From an uncultured Fibrobacter sp. (GTDB lineage Bacteria > Fibrobacterota > Fibrobacteria > Fibrobacterales > Fibrobacteraceae): a stretch of 47,881 nt of DNA. The DNA lies in contig CAKUXP010000025.1 of NCBI GenBank assembly GCA_934700345.1, positions 1-47,881 of the forward strand, read 5' to 3'. The position numbers and the translations under genes were made by a program. The notes beneath the pieces were generated by a model. The model was not told where the DNA came from and did no database searches. It saw only the letters and a program-made list of their open reading frames with translations. This document shows, in pieces, positions 16,991-25,520 of the stretch; the stretch's first letter is position 1, and every line of letters begins with the position of its first letter.

Positions 16991-17578
16991 ATGAAAAAGC
17001 TCCTCTTGATTTCCTTGGCTTCTCTCGCCGCCCTTTCGACGGTGGCTTGCTCGAAAAAGAAGCCTCCTGTAAACCCTGTCGTCGAGGAAGAACCGACTGC
17101 GGCACAGCCTGCGCCGGATTCCGCGAAACTTGCCAAGGCGCAAGCGGATTCGCTAGAACGCGCCCGTCTGGAGTCGGAACGTCTTGAAGCCGAACGCCTG
17201 GAAGCGGAACGCGTCCGCGTCGAGAAAATGATTAACCAGTTGATGTCCGACGATGTGTATTTTGATTTCGACCGTTCCGAATTGACCGAAAAGGCCAAGG
17301 AAATCCTTACGCAGGTCGGCGACATCCTTCTCAAGGAACCTCGTTTCGTCATCGTTGTCGAAGGCCATACGGATGCCCGCGGTACTGAGGATTATAATAT
17401 GACTCTCGGCAGCAAGCGCGCGATGAAGGTGAAGGAATTTCTCTCGGCTTACGGTGTCGGCGGGGATCGCATGGAAACGGTCAGCTTCGGCAAGGAAAAG
17501 CCGAAGGTTGCCGGGGAATCGGAAGAAGCCTATGCGCAGAATCGCCGGGCGAATTTCAAGGTCAACATCAAAAAGTAA
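16991..17578 (+). CDS. pal: Peptidoglycan-associated lipoprotein Pal
   Basis: A 195-residue outer-membrane lipoprotein. The lipobox ends at Cys20 (ALSTVAC). A short tether with repeated EAERLEAER coiled units (about residues 55-78) leads to the OmpA-like peptidoglycan-binding domain: VYFDFDRSELTEKAK, VVEGHTDARGTEDYN, GSKRAMKVKEFL and QNRRANF, which hold the conserved Asp and Arg ligands of diaminopimelate. It starts two bases after tolB. Identification is secure. Confidence 0.94.
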   Translation: MKKLLLISLASLAALSTVACSKKKPPVNPVVEEEPTAAQPAPDSAKLAKAQADSLERARLESERLEAERLEAERVRVEKMINQLMSDDVYFDFDRSELTEKAKEILTQVGDILLKEPRFVIVVEGHTDARGTEDYNMTLGSKRAMKVKEFLSAYGVGGDRMETVSFGKEKPKVAGESEEAYAQNRRANFKVNIKK

Positions 17579-17585
17579 GGCTCTG

Positions 17586-17608
17586 CGGGTCGGAATTCTT
17601 TCGGCCCG
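17586..17608 (+). other. Intercistronic stem-loop between pal and the cpoB-like gene
   Basis: CGGGTCGG-AATTCTT-TCGGCCCG can form an 8-bp stem with two G-U pairs. No T-run follows, so it is more likely an RNA-stability or processing element, or a partial attenuator, than a full terminator. Confidence 0.4.
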
Positions 17609-17623
17609 AATCAAAAGGTTTCT

Positions 17624-18508
17624 ATGAAACGACTTGTTCTTGGAACGATCTTCTTTGCGTTTGCACTTACGTCCTGTTCGAGCATTACCGTCCTTCGCAC
17701 CAAGGAAATGAAGGCGGTCGGCGAAGATGTCAAGGGCGATGTCAAGAAGGAAATGGTTGCCTCGGCGGAAGCGTATCAAAAAAAGCTAGACTCCTTGACG
17801 CGAATCGTCGATTCCCTCGGTCTTGTCCAGAAGCGGATGAAGGTGGAACTTGCGATGCTCTCTTCCAAGGTGGCGGATATGGGTGACCGAGCCGACAGCC
17901 ATCACGAGGAACTACTTTACAGGCTTGACCTCTTGCTTGGAAAATCCGACAAGATCCTCTCGAAAAAGGTCGTTGTAAACGGCCAGGCGATTTCTGCCCC
18001 TGCCGATAGCGCGACAATTTCCGCAGAAAAGTTGCAAATGCTAGATTCCCTGTTCAACACGGCCCGTGCGGACTATCACCGCGGGGAAATCAAGCTTGCC
18101 TATTCGGAATTCAAGCAAATCTATGAAGAGACAAAAACTGGGATCGTTGCGAGCGATGCTCTCTACTGGATGGGCGTGTGCCTTGCGGATGCGGGCCAGG
18201 CGGACAAGGCGAAAGTCGTGTTTGGCCGCATTGTCAAGTTGTTCCCGGATGCGCCAAAGACATGCGCCTCTCTTTTCAAGCTTTCCGGTTTTGCGGCAAC
18301 GGAGGGAGATGTTCCGCTCCAAAAACAGTATCTGCAAAAAATCCTGGGAACGAAAAGCTGTTCGGATTCGAACGAGTTCTTGCAGGCTGCGGAGATTCTG
18401 GAAAGGGTCCTGAACGGGGAATCGGTTGTGCCGCCGCATCCGGTTAGCGTTCCCGATTCTTCGTCTGTCGGCGTTCCCGAGAATCCGGCGGATTCGCTGG
18501 GGGCTTAG
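17624..18508 (+). CDS. CpoB/YbgF-like TPR lipoprotein of the Tol-Pal locus
   Basis: A 294-residue protein. The lipobox ends at Cys18 (FALTSC). Residues 25-110 form a coiled coil (long heptad stretches such as VGEDVKGDVKKEMV). The C-terminal half has tetratricopeptide units (LFNTARADYHRGEIKLAYSEF, ALYWMGVCLADAGQADKAKVVFGRIV), the layout of CpoB/YbgF. The usual CpoB has a cleaved signal; this one appears lipidated. It is the last gene of the tol operon. Its tail is Pro/Ser-rich. Confidence 0.82.
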   Translation: MKRLVLGTIFFAFALTSCSSITVLRTKEMKAVGEDVKGDVKKEMVASAEAYQKKLDSLTRIVDSLGLVQKRMKVELAMLSSKVADMGDRADSHHEELLYRLDLLLGKSDKILSKKVVVNGQAISAPADSATISAEKLQMLDSLFNTARADYHRGEIKLAYSEFKQIYEETKTGIVASDALYWMGVCLADAGQADKAKVVFGRIVKLFPDAPKTCASLFKLSGFAATEGDVPLQKQYLQKILGTKSCSDSNEFLQAAEILERVLNGESVVPPHPVSVPDSSSVGVPENPADSLGA

Positions 18509-18693
18509 AGCCGTGGACGTCTAAGCTTAAAGTGCAGTGGACAGTGGGCAGAACTGCGGACGTCTAGGCTTCTAGGGATGAGGACGAGGCTTGTGAAGCG
18601 AGCTGATTCCTGAATCCTATTTCCTGATTTTTTCTGCAACCAACTCCTAACGAATTGCTAACTTTACCGAGAAATCTTTGACAAGAAGGTGCT
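18509..18693. repeat. Intergenic region holding copy 1 of a diverged repeat
   Basis: No gene fits here. CTGCGGACGTCTAGG (18554-18568) recurs exactly at 38676-38690, and GGCTTGTGAAGCGAGCTG (18588-18605) recurs in altered form at 38718-38736. A related GTGGACGTCTAAGC lies at about 18514-18527, suggesting a local duplication. It looks like an eroded dispersed intergenic element. Confidence 0.5.
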
Positions 18694-19731
18694 ATGTCGC
18701 GTTTGCGCGTTTTGGTTTTCATGGGTGGCTATTCTACGGAACACGATGTTTCGGTTTCGAGCGGAACGGGCGTTATTCGGGCGATGGACGAATCTAGATA
18801 CAATGTTCACCCGGTTCTGATTCAAAAGGACGGCACTTGGCTCTGGTCATCGCGAGAACTTTCCCCATACCAGAAGAACAATTTTTCGGAAAACTATTTC
18901 TTTTCTCTCGAAGGCCCTAGCGCGCGGAAGGAAAAGAATCCGTCACTTGCGGAATTGCCCAGTGCCGATATCGCTTTTCTCGCGTTGCATGGCAAATGGG
19001 GCGAAGACGGGCATGTCCAGGCTCTTCTCGAAAACTGGAAGATTCCCTATACCGGCTGCGGACTTCTCGCGAGCGCACTTGCGATGGACAAGGTGCTTTG
19101 CAAGGCGGCCTATTCGGCTGCGGGAATCTCCACTCCTCCGTATCGGGTGCTTTTCCGGAACGGCTTCTCGGGCGACAAGCTGGTCGAGACTGCGGAGGCG
19201 CTGGGATTTCCTCTGGTCATCAAGGATCCGGTCGGCGGATCGAGCATCGGCATGGGAATTGCGAAAGACCTGGACGAAGCGGGTCGGATTGTAAACGACC
19301 TGTTCCAGAATTCTCCGCGGCTTCTCTGCGAAAAATTCATCAAGGGGCAAGAAGCGAGTTGCGGCTATATGGAAGGCCTCGAAAAGCCTCTCCCGCCGAC
19401 AGAGATGCGCATGACGACGCGGGAATATTTTGATTATGACGCAAAGTATAACGGGGAATGCCGGGAAGTGACCCCCGCCGAGTTTCCGGATGAACTCACT
19501 AGCCGCATCCAAGTGTTGGTGAAAAATGCGCACTTGGCGATAGGCGGTGCGGGATACAGCCGTACGGACGTTCGGATTGATTCGGACGGAAACCTCTGGG
19601 CGCTCGAAACGAATACGCTTCCGGGGATGACGCCGTCGTCCATTCTTCCGGCCGAGGCTCTTGCCATCGGTATCGACTATTCTCACCTGATAGACAAGAT
19701 CATTGAAACGAGCCTTCAAATCAAGCGGTAG
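18694..19731 (+). CDS. ddl: D-alanine--D-alanine ligase
   Basis: An ATP-grasp ligase of 345 residues that makes D-Ala-D-Ala for peptidoglycan. The N-terminal GGYSTEHDVSVSSG motif, the HGKWGEDGHVQALLE segment, the ATP-grasp loop VIKDPVGGSSIGMGI, the EKFIKGQEASCG region and the C-terminal ALETNTLPGMTPSSILPAEA are all typical. The ATG has AAGG 7 bases upstream. tsaB starts one base after its stop. Confidence 0.96.
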   Translation: MSRLRVLVFMGGYSTEHDVSVSSGTGVIRAMDESRYNVHPVLIQKDGTWLWSSRELSPYQKNNFSENYFFSLEGPSARKEKNPSLAELPSADIAFLALHGKWGEDGHVQALLENWKIPYTGCGLLASALAMDKVLCKAAYSAAGISTPPYRVLFRNGFSGDKLVETAEALGFPLVIKDPVGGSSIGMGIAKDLDEAGRIVNDLFQNSPRLLCEKFIKGQEASCGYMEGLEKPLPPTEMRMTTREYFDYDAKYNGECREVTPAEFPDELTSRIQVLVKNAHLAIGGAGYSRTDVRIDSDGNLWALETNTLPGMTPSSILPAEALAIGIDYSHLIDKIIETSLQIKR

Positions 19732-19732
19732 T

Positions 19733-20380
19733 ATGGAAGAATCTCTGGATCTAGTCCTAGATACGTCCCGAAAGGGAATCGCCCTCGGCATCTATCGTTC
19801 GGGGATTTCCCTGGCTGAATTTTTTAAGCCGGAAACCCGCGGGGAAAATCTCGGCGGGGCTTTGGACCGGGCCTTAGAGCGTGCCGGCGTTTCGCTCGGA
19901 GATATACGGCGCGTCCTGGTTGCGCTCGGACCAGGTTCTTTCACGGGGCTTCGCTCGGGAATCGCCTTCTGTGAAGGACTGTGCTTTTCGGGTAACCGTT
20001 CCCTGTACGGCGTTTCAACACTTCGGGCTCTGCGAACGCTTTCTTCGGACGAAAACTGTGCGGTCGTCCTATATGCGCGCACCGGCTATTTTTACGTGGG
20101 AATGAAATCCGGCGAGACCTTTGTCCCGGCGGAAGAGGCTTTCCAAAAATTCAGGGAAGAAAAAAACGTTTCCTTTGTCATCGACGCGCGCGTTGCCGAA
20201 AATCCCGAATGGAAGGCTTTCTCCGCTTCCGGGAATTTCTCCGTCCTTGTCTCGGAGGGAAACGAAATTGCGCCGTTTGTCCGCCTGTTTGACGAACTGG
20301 AACCAAGCCTTGTGCAAAAGGCGAATTATATCCAACCGTCTTATTATGAGCGTCGCGGTGCGATGGGAGTTCTCCGCTGA
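19733..20380 (+). CDS. tsaB: tRNA threonylcarbamoyladenosine biosynthesis protein TsaB
   Basis: A 215-residue ASKHA-fold protein that, with TsaC/D/E, makes the t6A modification of ANN-decoding tRNAs. LVLDTSRKGIALGIY and VALGPGSFTGLRSGIAFCEG are the hallmarks. I chose ATG 19733, just after the ddl stop; a longer in-frame start at 19703 would overlap ddl. The TGA overlaps the rimI start. The tsaB-rimI pairing is common in bacteria. Confidence 0.93.
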   Translation: MEESLDLVLDTSRKGIALGIYRSGISLAEFFKPETRGENLGGALDRALERAGVSLGDIRRVLVALGPGSFTGLRSGIAFCEGLCFSGNRSLYGVSTLRALRTLSSDENCAVVLYARTGYFYVGMKSGETFVPAEEAFQKFREEKNVSFVIDARVAENPEWKAFSASGNFSVLVSEGNEIAPFVRLFDELEPSLVQKANYIQPSYYERRGAMGVLR

Positions 20381-20841
20381 TGTCCGAATTTGCGATGACT
20401 GTCCGCGAAATGGACGAAAATGATATGGAACGCGTTCTGGAAATCCAGGAAACGACGCATTTTGAAAGCTGGAAGGAAAAGACGCTCCGCGACCTCGTGC
20501 GGAAAACATACACGTTTGCCTATGTCGCCGAGGCTCCGGATGATGCGGGAATCTGGAAAGTCGCCGGATACGCCGTATTTTCCCTCGCTGCGGACGAAGC
20601 GGAACTCCTTGCCATTTCTACCGCTCCGGAGTTCTATCGAAAGGGAATCGCTACGGAACTTTTTGCCGAAGGCGAAGAGGCTCTTGCGGATGCCGGTGCG
20701 CGAACTTTCTATCTCGAAGTTCGCGAAGACAACGCTCGGGCAATAGCTTTCTATCGAAAGTTGGGATTTGACAAGTGCGGAATGCGCGAATCGTATTATG
20801 CGGACGGAGAAAACGCTGTTCTGATGTCCCGTCCCCTCTAA
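20380..20841 (+). CDS. rimI: Ribosomal protein S18 alanine N-acetyltransferase (RimI-like GNAT)
   Basis: A 153-residue GNAT acetyltransferase. The acetyl-CoA loop is ISTAPEFYRKGIATELF (about residues 77-93), followed by FYLEVREDNARAIAFYRKLGF, typical of RimI. Overlap with tsaB (TGATG) and the standard tsaB-rimI pairing support the call; the exact substrate is inferred from the family. Confidence 0.9.
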   Translation: MSEFAMTVREMDENDMERVLEIQETTHFESWKEKTLRDLVRKTYTFAYVAEAPDDAGIWKVAGYAVFSLAADEAELLAISTAPEFYRKGIATELFAEGEEALADAGARTFYLEVREDNARAIAFYRKLGFDKCGMRESYYADGENAVLMSRPL

Positions 20842-20871
20842 CGGGAAAAACGATAATGTATATTGGACGCT

Positions 20872-21741
20872 ATGAGTCGAATCTTTAAACCCGTCGCAGA
20901 TGTCCGAAAGGAAAAAAGCCGAAAGCGCTTCTTGACGCAAGCGAAAATCGGAACCCTGGTCGTTTTGCTTGTTATAGCCTTTTATCTGTTGATTTCCTAT
21001 AGTGGGCGTTGGCTTGTCCGGGACGATTCTTTTGGGCGTGTCACCTGGGCTGTTGTCCTAGATGGGCAGAGCGGTGACCTGGAACGTTCGGATTTTGCCG
21101 CAAATCTGGTGCGTGAAGGTCGGGCGGATTCGCTGTTGGTGCTTGGACGACGGGTCTTTCGCGACAGGAACAATGCGGATTTCTATGCAGAAGATCTGGA
21201 AAATATCGGCGTGGATGCCGGGCGCATTTTTGTTTTTCGCCATGACGATCCGAGTACGCTCGAAGAAGCCGTTTCGACCATTCCCTGGCTGAAACGCCGG
21301 AATTCCGCAAGCGACACAGTCTTGCTCATCACGGGTTCCCCGGCAACGCGTCGGGCCGCTTTCATTTTCAACAAGCTCGCCGGCGGGCATCCGGTCTTTA
21401 TCACTGCGGACATGCATGATTGGCGCTACAATGCGAGCAGCTGGATTTTTGAACGTGAATCCCGGAAAAACTGGCTTCGCGAATGGGCGGCGACGTTCAA
21501 TGCGAAGTGGGAACTCTGGGGCGCCGATACGCTCGAAATTTCGAAACGCCCTCTTCGCGAACCGCTTCCGTGGCGTTCCTCTTCGGAACCTCTCAAAAAA
21601 GAAACGGTCCGGCCGGAAAAGCTCGTTTCCATTCGGGAAGCGATCGCTCGCCAGGATTCGGCGGTCAGGGAAGTTCGCGAAGAACGTTCGCTTGAAAGGC
21701 TAGGCGAATCCTTGTCCGATACAACAGGAAATTCCCGATGA
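20872..21741 (+). CDS. DUF218/YdcF-family membrane-anchored protein
   Basis: A 289-residue protein. A basic N-terminus leads to one membrane helix (about 24-46, VVLLVIAFYLLIS). The DUF218-like domain follows: WAVVLDGQSGDLERSDFAA, ADSLLVLGRR, DPSTLEEAVSTIPWL and VLLITGSPATRRAAFIFNK. Family members (ElyC/SanA) are linked to envelope integrity, but substrate and reaction are not settled. A TATATT box (20859-20864) lies 7 bases before the ATG, which suggests a leaderless transcript. Its stop overlaps the next ATG (ATGA). Confidence 0.78.
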   Translation: MSRIFKPVADVRKEKSRKRFLTQAKIGTLVVLLVIAFYLLISYSGRWLVRDDSFGRVTWAVVLDGQSGDLERSDFAANLVREGRADSLLVLGRRVFRDRNNADFYAEDLENIGVDAGRIFVFRHDDPSTLEEAVSTIPWLKRRNSASDTVLLITGSPATRRAAFIFNKLAGGHPVFITADMHDWRYNASSWIFERESRKNWLREWAATFNAKWELWGADTLEISKRPLREPLPWRSSSEPLKKETVRPEKLVSIREAIARQDSAVREVREERSLERLGESLSDTTGNSR

Positions 21742-22895
21742 AAAAGATATTTCTAATGCTTTCCTTGGCAGCTTTTGTCGCCTGTTACAGCCCGGAACGC
21801 TTTGAAGCGGATGGCTCATCGAAGGGCGAAAGCAGCCTCTCTGATTTTGGGACCCTTTTCGACGTGAACGGCGGGCGCCAGATTTGCAATCCTTCCGTAA
21901 CGATGGACGAGGAAAACTTCCCGGCTTCGATGCTTTGGTTGAATTTTTCGGGAACGCTGAATGTGGCCGAAGCTCCGAAAGGATTTTCGACGAAGGGAGT
22001 CGGGGAACATGACCGTCTGACGATTTCCGATACCGCGGGCAAGGTACTATGGTTTTTGATGATCGATTCCGTTCCCGGCGTGGAGTGCGAATTCCAGGAT
22101 CCCGAGTGGAGTGCGGACGGACGCTTTGTCGTCGCCCTGGGAGGCTTTAACGCCAAGGGTTCCAAGGGTTGCGACGAAATCGAATACGGAATTTTCGCAG
22201 TGCGGCTTTCGGATAATGCGACTTTCTTTCTTGTCGATCGTTCGGTCGGGGAGTATGCGGATCCGCATCTGTGGGTTGGCGCACCCAAGAAGCAGGTCGA
22301 TTCGACGGATTCCCTGCAGATGTTTTTCGGGACGGACGAAATCAAGCTGGTCTATTCGGACGCTTCGGGACTTGTGTATATGGATTACGCGAAAGATGCG
22401 AAACCTGTCAAACTTTCGAAGCCCGAATCCGCCTTGGAAAACGAACTTGGAAATCCGCTGATTTCGCCCGATGGAAACTTTGTCGTCTATCACCGGCTGG
22501 TTTCTTCCTTTGAATGGGATTCTTACGTGCAGGAACTTTCGCCTACCGCAAAGCCTGTCAAAATGGAAAAGACCGAAGGAATGCTTTCCTTCCCGGTCTT
22601 TCCGCACTGGTGGAATTTTAACGGTCGTCAATTTATTGTCTGGGCGGAATTCGCCCCCGGGAATTCCTACCTGAACAAAAACGATCTGCTCAAGGAGTCC
22701 ACATGGGACGCTTCGGTCGGGAGAACGGCGATGCGCGAAGTTTCCGCAAATGCTTCCGCTCCGGGCGACATCTCGATCGAATGGATCGGGAATGTCCGGG
22801 AAATCGCCCCGGTTCCGCTGATAGGCGGGCGTTCCCCGAGCGGGCATCTTGTCTCGACCGGTACGAACAACGGCTACTTGCTCTATATTCCCTGA
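21738..22895 (+). CDS. Lipoprotein with PD40-like propeller segments
   Basis: A 385-residue lipoprotein with its lipobox ending at Cys16 (LAAFVAC). Segments such as DPEWSADGRFVVALGG and NPLISPDGNFVVYHRL resemble the TolB-type PD40 repeat, so at least part is probably a beta propeller. No enzyme motif is seen. It overlaps the DUF218 gene by 4 bases and precedes an outer-membrane protein, hinting at a shared envelope function. Function unknown. Confidence 0.72.
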   Translation: MKKIFLMLSLAAFVACYSPERFEADGSSKGESSLSDFGTLFDVNGGRQICNPSVTMDEENFPASMLWLNFSGTLNVAEAPKGFSTKGVGEHDRLTISDTAGKVLWFLMIDSVPGVECEFQDPEWSADGRFVVALGGFNAKGSKGCDEIEYGIFAVRLSDNATFFLVDRSVGEYADPHLWVGAPKKQVDSTDSLQMFFGTDEIKLVYSDASGLVYMDYAKDAKPVKLSKPESALENELGNPLISPDGNFVVYHRLVSSFEWDSYVQELSPTAKPVKMEKTEGMLSFPVFPHWWNFNGRQFIVWAEFAPGNSYLNKNDLLKESTWDASVGRTAMREVSANASAPGDISIEWIGNVREIAPVPLIGGRSPSGHLVSTGTNNGYLLYIP

Positions 22896-22906
22896 GGAGA
22901 TGACCG

Positions 22907-24013
22907 GTGAAAAAAACTTTATCCTTTGTTGTGGTTTCCGCCTTGGGACTTTCCCTTTCCCTGCTTGTCCCGAACGCTCCCCAGACACCGTGGCAATCGA
23001 TCGGCGGTTGCGGCGCGGGCGGCGGCGGGGGCGGAACTTCGGACGGTATCAAGTGGATTGGACAAGGGGTGAACGGTGGTCTCGTCGAAGCGGAAGTCTT
23101 TACCAAGATGAATGTCGGCGAGAACTATTCGGCGTTCACGTTTACTCCGCGATTTTCCTTCAAGCCTTTGTGGACTACTTCGGTCGGGGTTTCGGTTCCT
23201 TTCATGACGCACCGCGGCGAGGTCCAATATCGCACGAACCAGGCTCCGCTAGACCGTACGACCGGTGGCGTCGGGGATGTTTCGATCGACGTTTCGCAAA
23301 TCGTCGGCAGCGGCGGTGCGGCAAACCTCTCGCTTGCGCTCACGATTCCGACCGGCCAGTATGACATCAAGCGGGGAACGGACGCTTCGCAGGAATTCCT
23401 CCCTGTTGGTTTCCAGAAAGGTTCTGGAGTCTATTCGGCGACTCTCGGATGGAACTATACCCGTGATACGGAAAACGGGATGTGGCTTTATTCGCTCGCC
23501 TATACGCATCCGTTCAATATTCGTTTTGGCGGCGAAAACGAGTTCAATGATTCCTACTTCAAGGATTACGATACAAAAGGGGATGATCGCTTTGAATACC
23601 ATTTCAAGTGGTATGGCGAAAACGATCTGGGGGGCTTTACGCCGCCGAGCGTTTCGGCAAGCCTCGCCTACGCTTATCGCGGGCAGGAAAACTTTGTCCA
23701 TTCTTTTGGTGTCACGTTCTCCGCGCCGCTTGGCGTTGCCTGGATTCCGTCGGAAAAGGTGGATGTTTACGATCCGCGTCCGGACCCGGATCACTTGGCG
23801 TGGTCGATGGCCTTTGTCTATGGACTTGAGTTCTCGCGCTCGGACTATCCGATATTTCTCGCGTTCTCGCTTCCGCTGCACGACAAGTCCAATGCGGCGA
23901 ACCCGAATGACGAATATGATGAAAAACCGATGCAAAAATGGAATTTGCCCGATTTCGGATCGCTTTTTGAAGAATGGACGCTCGCTATCGGCATCAAGGC
24001 CAGTTTCCTTTAA
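22907..24013 (+). CDS. Putative outer-membrane beta-barrel protein
   Basis: A 368-residue exported protein (signal peptide about 1-23). After a glycine-rich patch (GGCGAGGGGGG, about residues 33-43) it has many alternating strands of about 10 residues (SAFTFTPRFSFKPLWTTSVGVSVPF, ANLSLALTIPTGQYD), ending in a hydrophobic aromatic C-terminus (IGIKASFL), as in outer-membrane barrels. The layout recalls the phenol-degradation MetA-like transporter family. The GTG start has GAGGAG upstream. Substrate unknown. The Gly-rich patch with one cysteine is unusual. Confidence 0.68.
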   Translation: MKKTLSFVVVSALGLSLSLLVPNAPQTPWQSIGGCGAGGGGGGTSDGIKWIGQGVNGGLVEAEVFTKMNVGENYSAFTFTPRFSFKPLWTTSVGVSVPFMTHRGEVQYRTNQAPLDRTTGGVGDVSIDVSQIVGSGGAANLSLALTIPTGQYDIKRGTDASQEFLPVGFQKGSGVYSATLGWNYTRDTENGMWLYSLAYTHPFNIRFGGENEFNDSYFKDYDTKGDDRFEYHFKWYGENDLGGFTPPSVSASLAYAYRGQENFVHSFGVTFSAPLGVAWIPSEKVDVYDPRPDPDHLAWSMAFVYGLEFSRSDYPIFLAFSLPLHDKSNAANPNDEYDEKPMQKWNLPDFGSLFEEWTLAIGIKASFL

Positions 24014-24028
24014 TTTCAGGAGTTAAAG

Positions 24029-24457
24029 ATGAATAAAATTTCGCTTTTCGCTTCTTGTCTTGCCGCAGCCTTTCTCATGGGCTGCGGAAGTTCTAGTTCG
24101 AGTTCGGACGGGGAAGGTTTCGGTTGTAACCTTTCCGAAGACGGGGTCAAGGTATTCACGCCGGCTGGCGGGGACGTTTTCAAGCTTGGCGATTCGGTTG
24201 AGGTAACTTTTGTCGCAAAGTACAAAAACGCCGGAGGCTTCAAGGTCTATTACAAGGCGGACGAAAACGATAAGGGCGTGAACCTGTTCGAAACTTCTGT
24301 CGGGGATGAAGCGCCTGACGGAACGCATTGTACGACGGTTTCCGCCTATCTGGATCCGGAACGCGTCCTGGTTTCCGACAAGGCCTTTGTACGGGTGGAA
24401 GCCTACAATTCGGGAAGAATCCGCGGCGATTCAGAAACGTTTACCGTTAAGGAATAA
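24029..24457 (+). CDS. Small lipoprotein with Ig-like domain
   Basis: A 142-residue lipoprotein. Its lipobox ends at Cys19 (FLMGC), followed by a six-serine tether. The remaining ~110 residues look like one Ig-like domain (KVFTPAGGDVFKLGDSVEVTFVAKY, then FVRVEAYN). Two cysteines (CNLS and HCTT) could form a disulfide. AGGA lies upstream of the ATG. Surface display is likely; function unknown. Confidence 0.72.
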   Translation: MNKISLFASCLAAAFLMGCGSSSSSSDGEGFGCNLSEDGVKVFTPAGGDVFKLGDSVEVTFVAKYKNAGGFKVYYKADENDKGVNLFETSVGDEAPDGTHCTTVSAYLDPERVLVSDKAFVRVEAYNSGRIRGDSETFTVKE

Positions 24458-24458
24458 G

Positions 24459-25520
24459 TTGAACCGTCTTGACTGTCGCCCTGACGATCCTAATCTGACG
24501 ATTGCCCTTGTCGGCGGCGGGGGATTTGTCGGAACGCATCTCCTGCATGCGCTTGTGGCGCGGACGCGGTGGAAAGTCCTTGTCGTCGATCTGGATTTTC
24601 ACCGGGTGCGGGATCTGCTCGCTGCGGGAAATCCGCGGCTGGAGTTTTTACAGGCCGATATCGCTGCAGAAGGCGTCGTCGAGCGCGTTTCCTCTTGCGA
24701 AATCGTGGTGAATCTTGCCGCGATATGCACGCCGAGCCGTTACATGGGAGAGGCGGAAGCGGTCATCGAGAGCAATTTTACGCATCCGGCTGCTCTCGCC
24801 AAAAAGTGCGCACTTTCCGGTTCTTGGCTCGTGTATTTTTCGACTTCGGAAGTCTATGGGAAAACAGGCGCAAGCGCTGTCGCCCTAGATGAAGACTCAT
24901 CGGATTTTGTCCAGGGTCCGCTCGGGGCATCGCGCTGGTCGTATGCCGTCGCCAAGCAACTTTCCGAACGCCTTATCGCTTCGATTCCGAATCTGCGATA
25001 CAGTATCGTGCGCCCGTTTAATTTCATCGGATCGTGGATGGATTTTATGCCGGGCTTTGATGGGGAAGGAATTCCGCGGGTTCTTGCCTGTTTTTCGAGC
25101 GCGCTCGTGCAGGGAAAGCCGATGGTCCTTGTAAACGGAGGAGCTGCCCGTCGGACGTTTACCGCGATTGCGGATGCTGTCGAGTTTATGTTCTGTTTGT
25201 TTCAACATGCGGAGAGAGCCTTGGGGCAGGCATTCAATGTGGGAAACGCGAATAACGAACTTTCGATTCTCGAACTCGCCGAGAAAATGCGGAAAATCTT
25301 TGTGCGGATAACTTCCCTTTCGGAAAGCGAACTCCCCGGATGTCAGATTCTGTCGGGCGAAGAATACTATGGCAAAGGCTATGAGGATTCCCTGCGCCGC
25401 GTTCCCTCGGTGGAAAAGGCGAAGCGCCTGTTGGATTTCAAAGCGAAGGTTCCCGTCGAAACCGCTCTTGAAGAATCTCTGTCCTGGTTCGTCAAGCATT
25501 ATTCGGCGAATCGGGCATGA
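24459..25520 (+). CDS. NAD-dependent epimerase/decarboxylase, ArnA C-terminal-like
   Basis: A 353-residue extended SDR enzyme. NAD-binding is GGGGFVGTHLL (about residues 19-29). The catalytic segment is FSTSEVYG plus a Tyr-x-x-x-Lys in WSYAVAKQL. The C-terminal EEYYGKGYEDSLRRVPSVEKAKRLL closely recalls the ArnA decarboxylase domain that acts on UDP-glucuronate. The likely product is a UDP-pentose or keto-pentose for a surface glycan. The start is TTG 24459, with AAGGA 6 bases upstream; the longer frame overlaps the lipoprotein gene. It overlaps the next gene by 4 bases. Confidence 0.82.
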   Translation: MNRLDCRPDDPNLTIALVGGGGFVGTHLLHALVARTRWKVLVVDLDFHRVRDLLAAGNPRLEFLQADIAAEGVVERVSSCEIVVNLAAICTPSRYMGEAEAVIESNFTHPAALAKKCALSGSWLVYFSTSEVYGKTGASAVALDEDSSDFVQGPLGASRWSYAVAKQLSERLIASIPNLRYSIVRPFNFIGSWMDFMPGFDGEGIPRVLACFSSALVQGKPMVLVNGGAARRTFTAIADAVEFMFCLFQHAERALGQAFNVGNANNELSILELAEKMRKIFVRITSLSESELPGCQILSGEEYYGKGYEDSLRRVPSVEKAKRLLDFKAKVPVETALEESLSWFVKHYSANRA

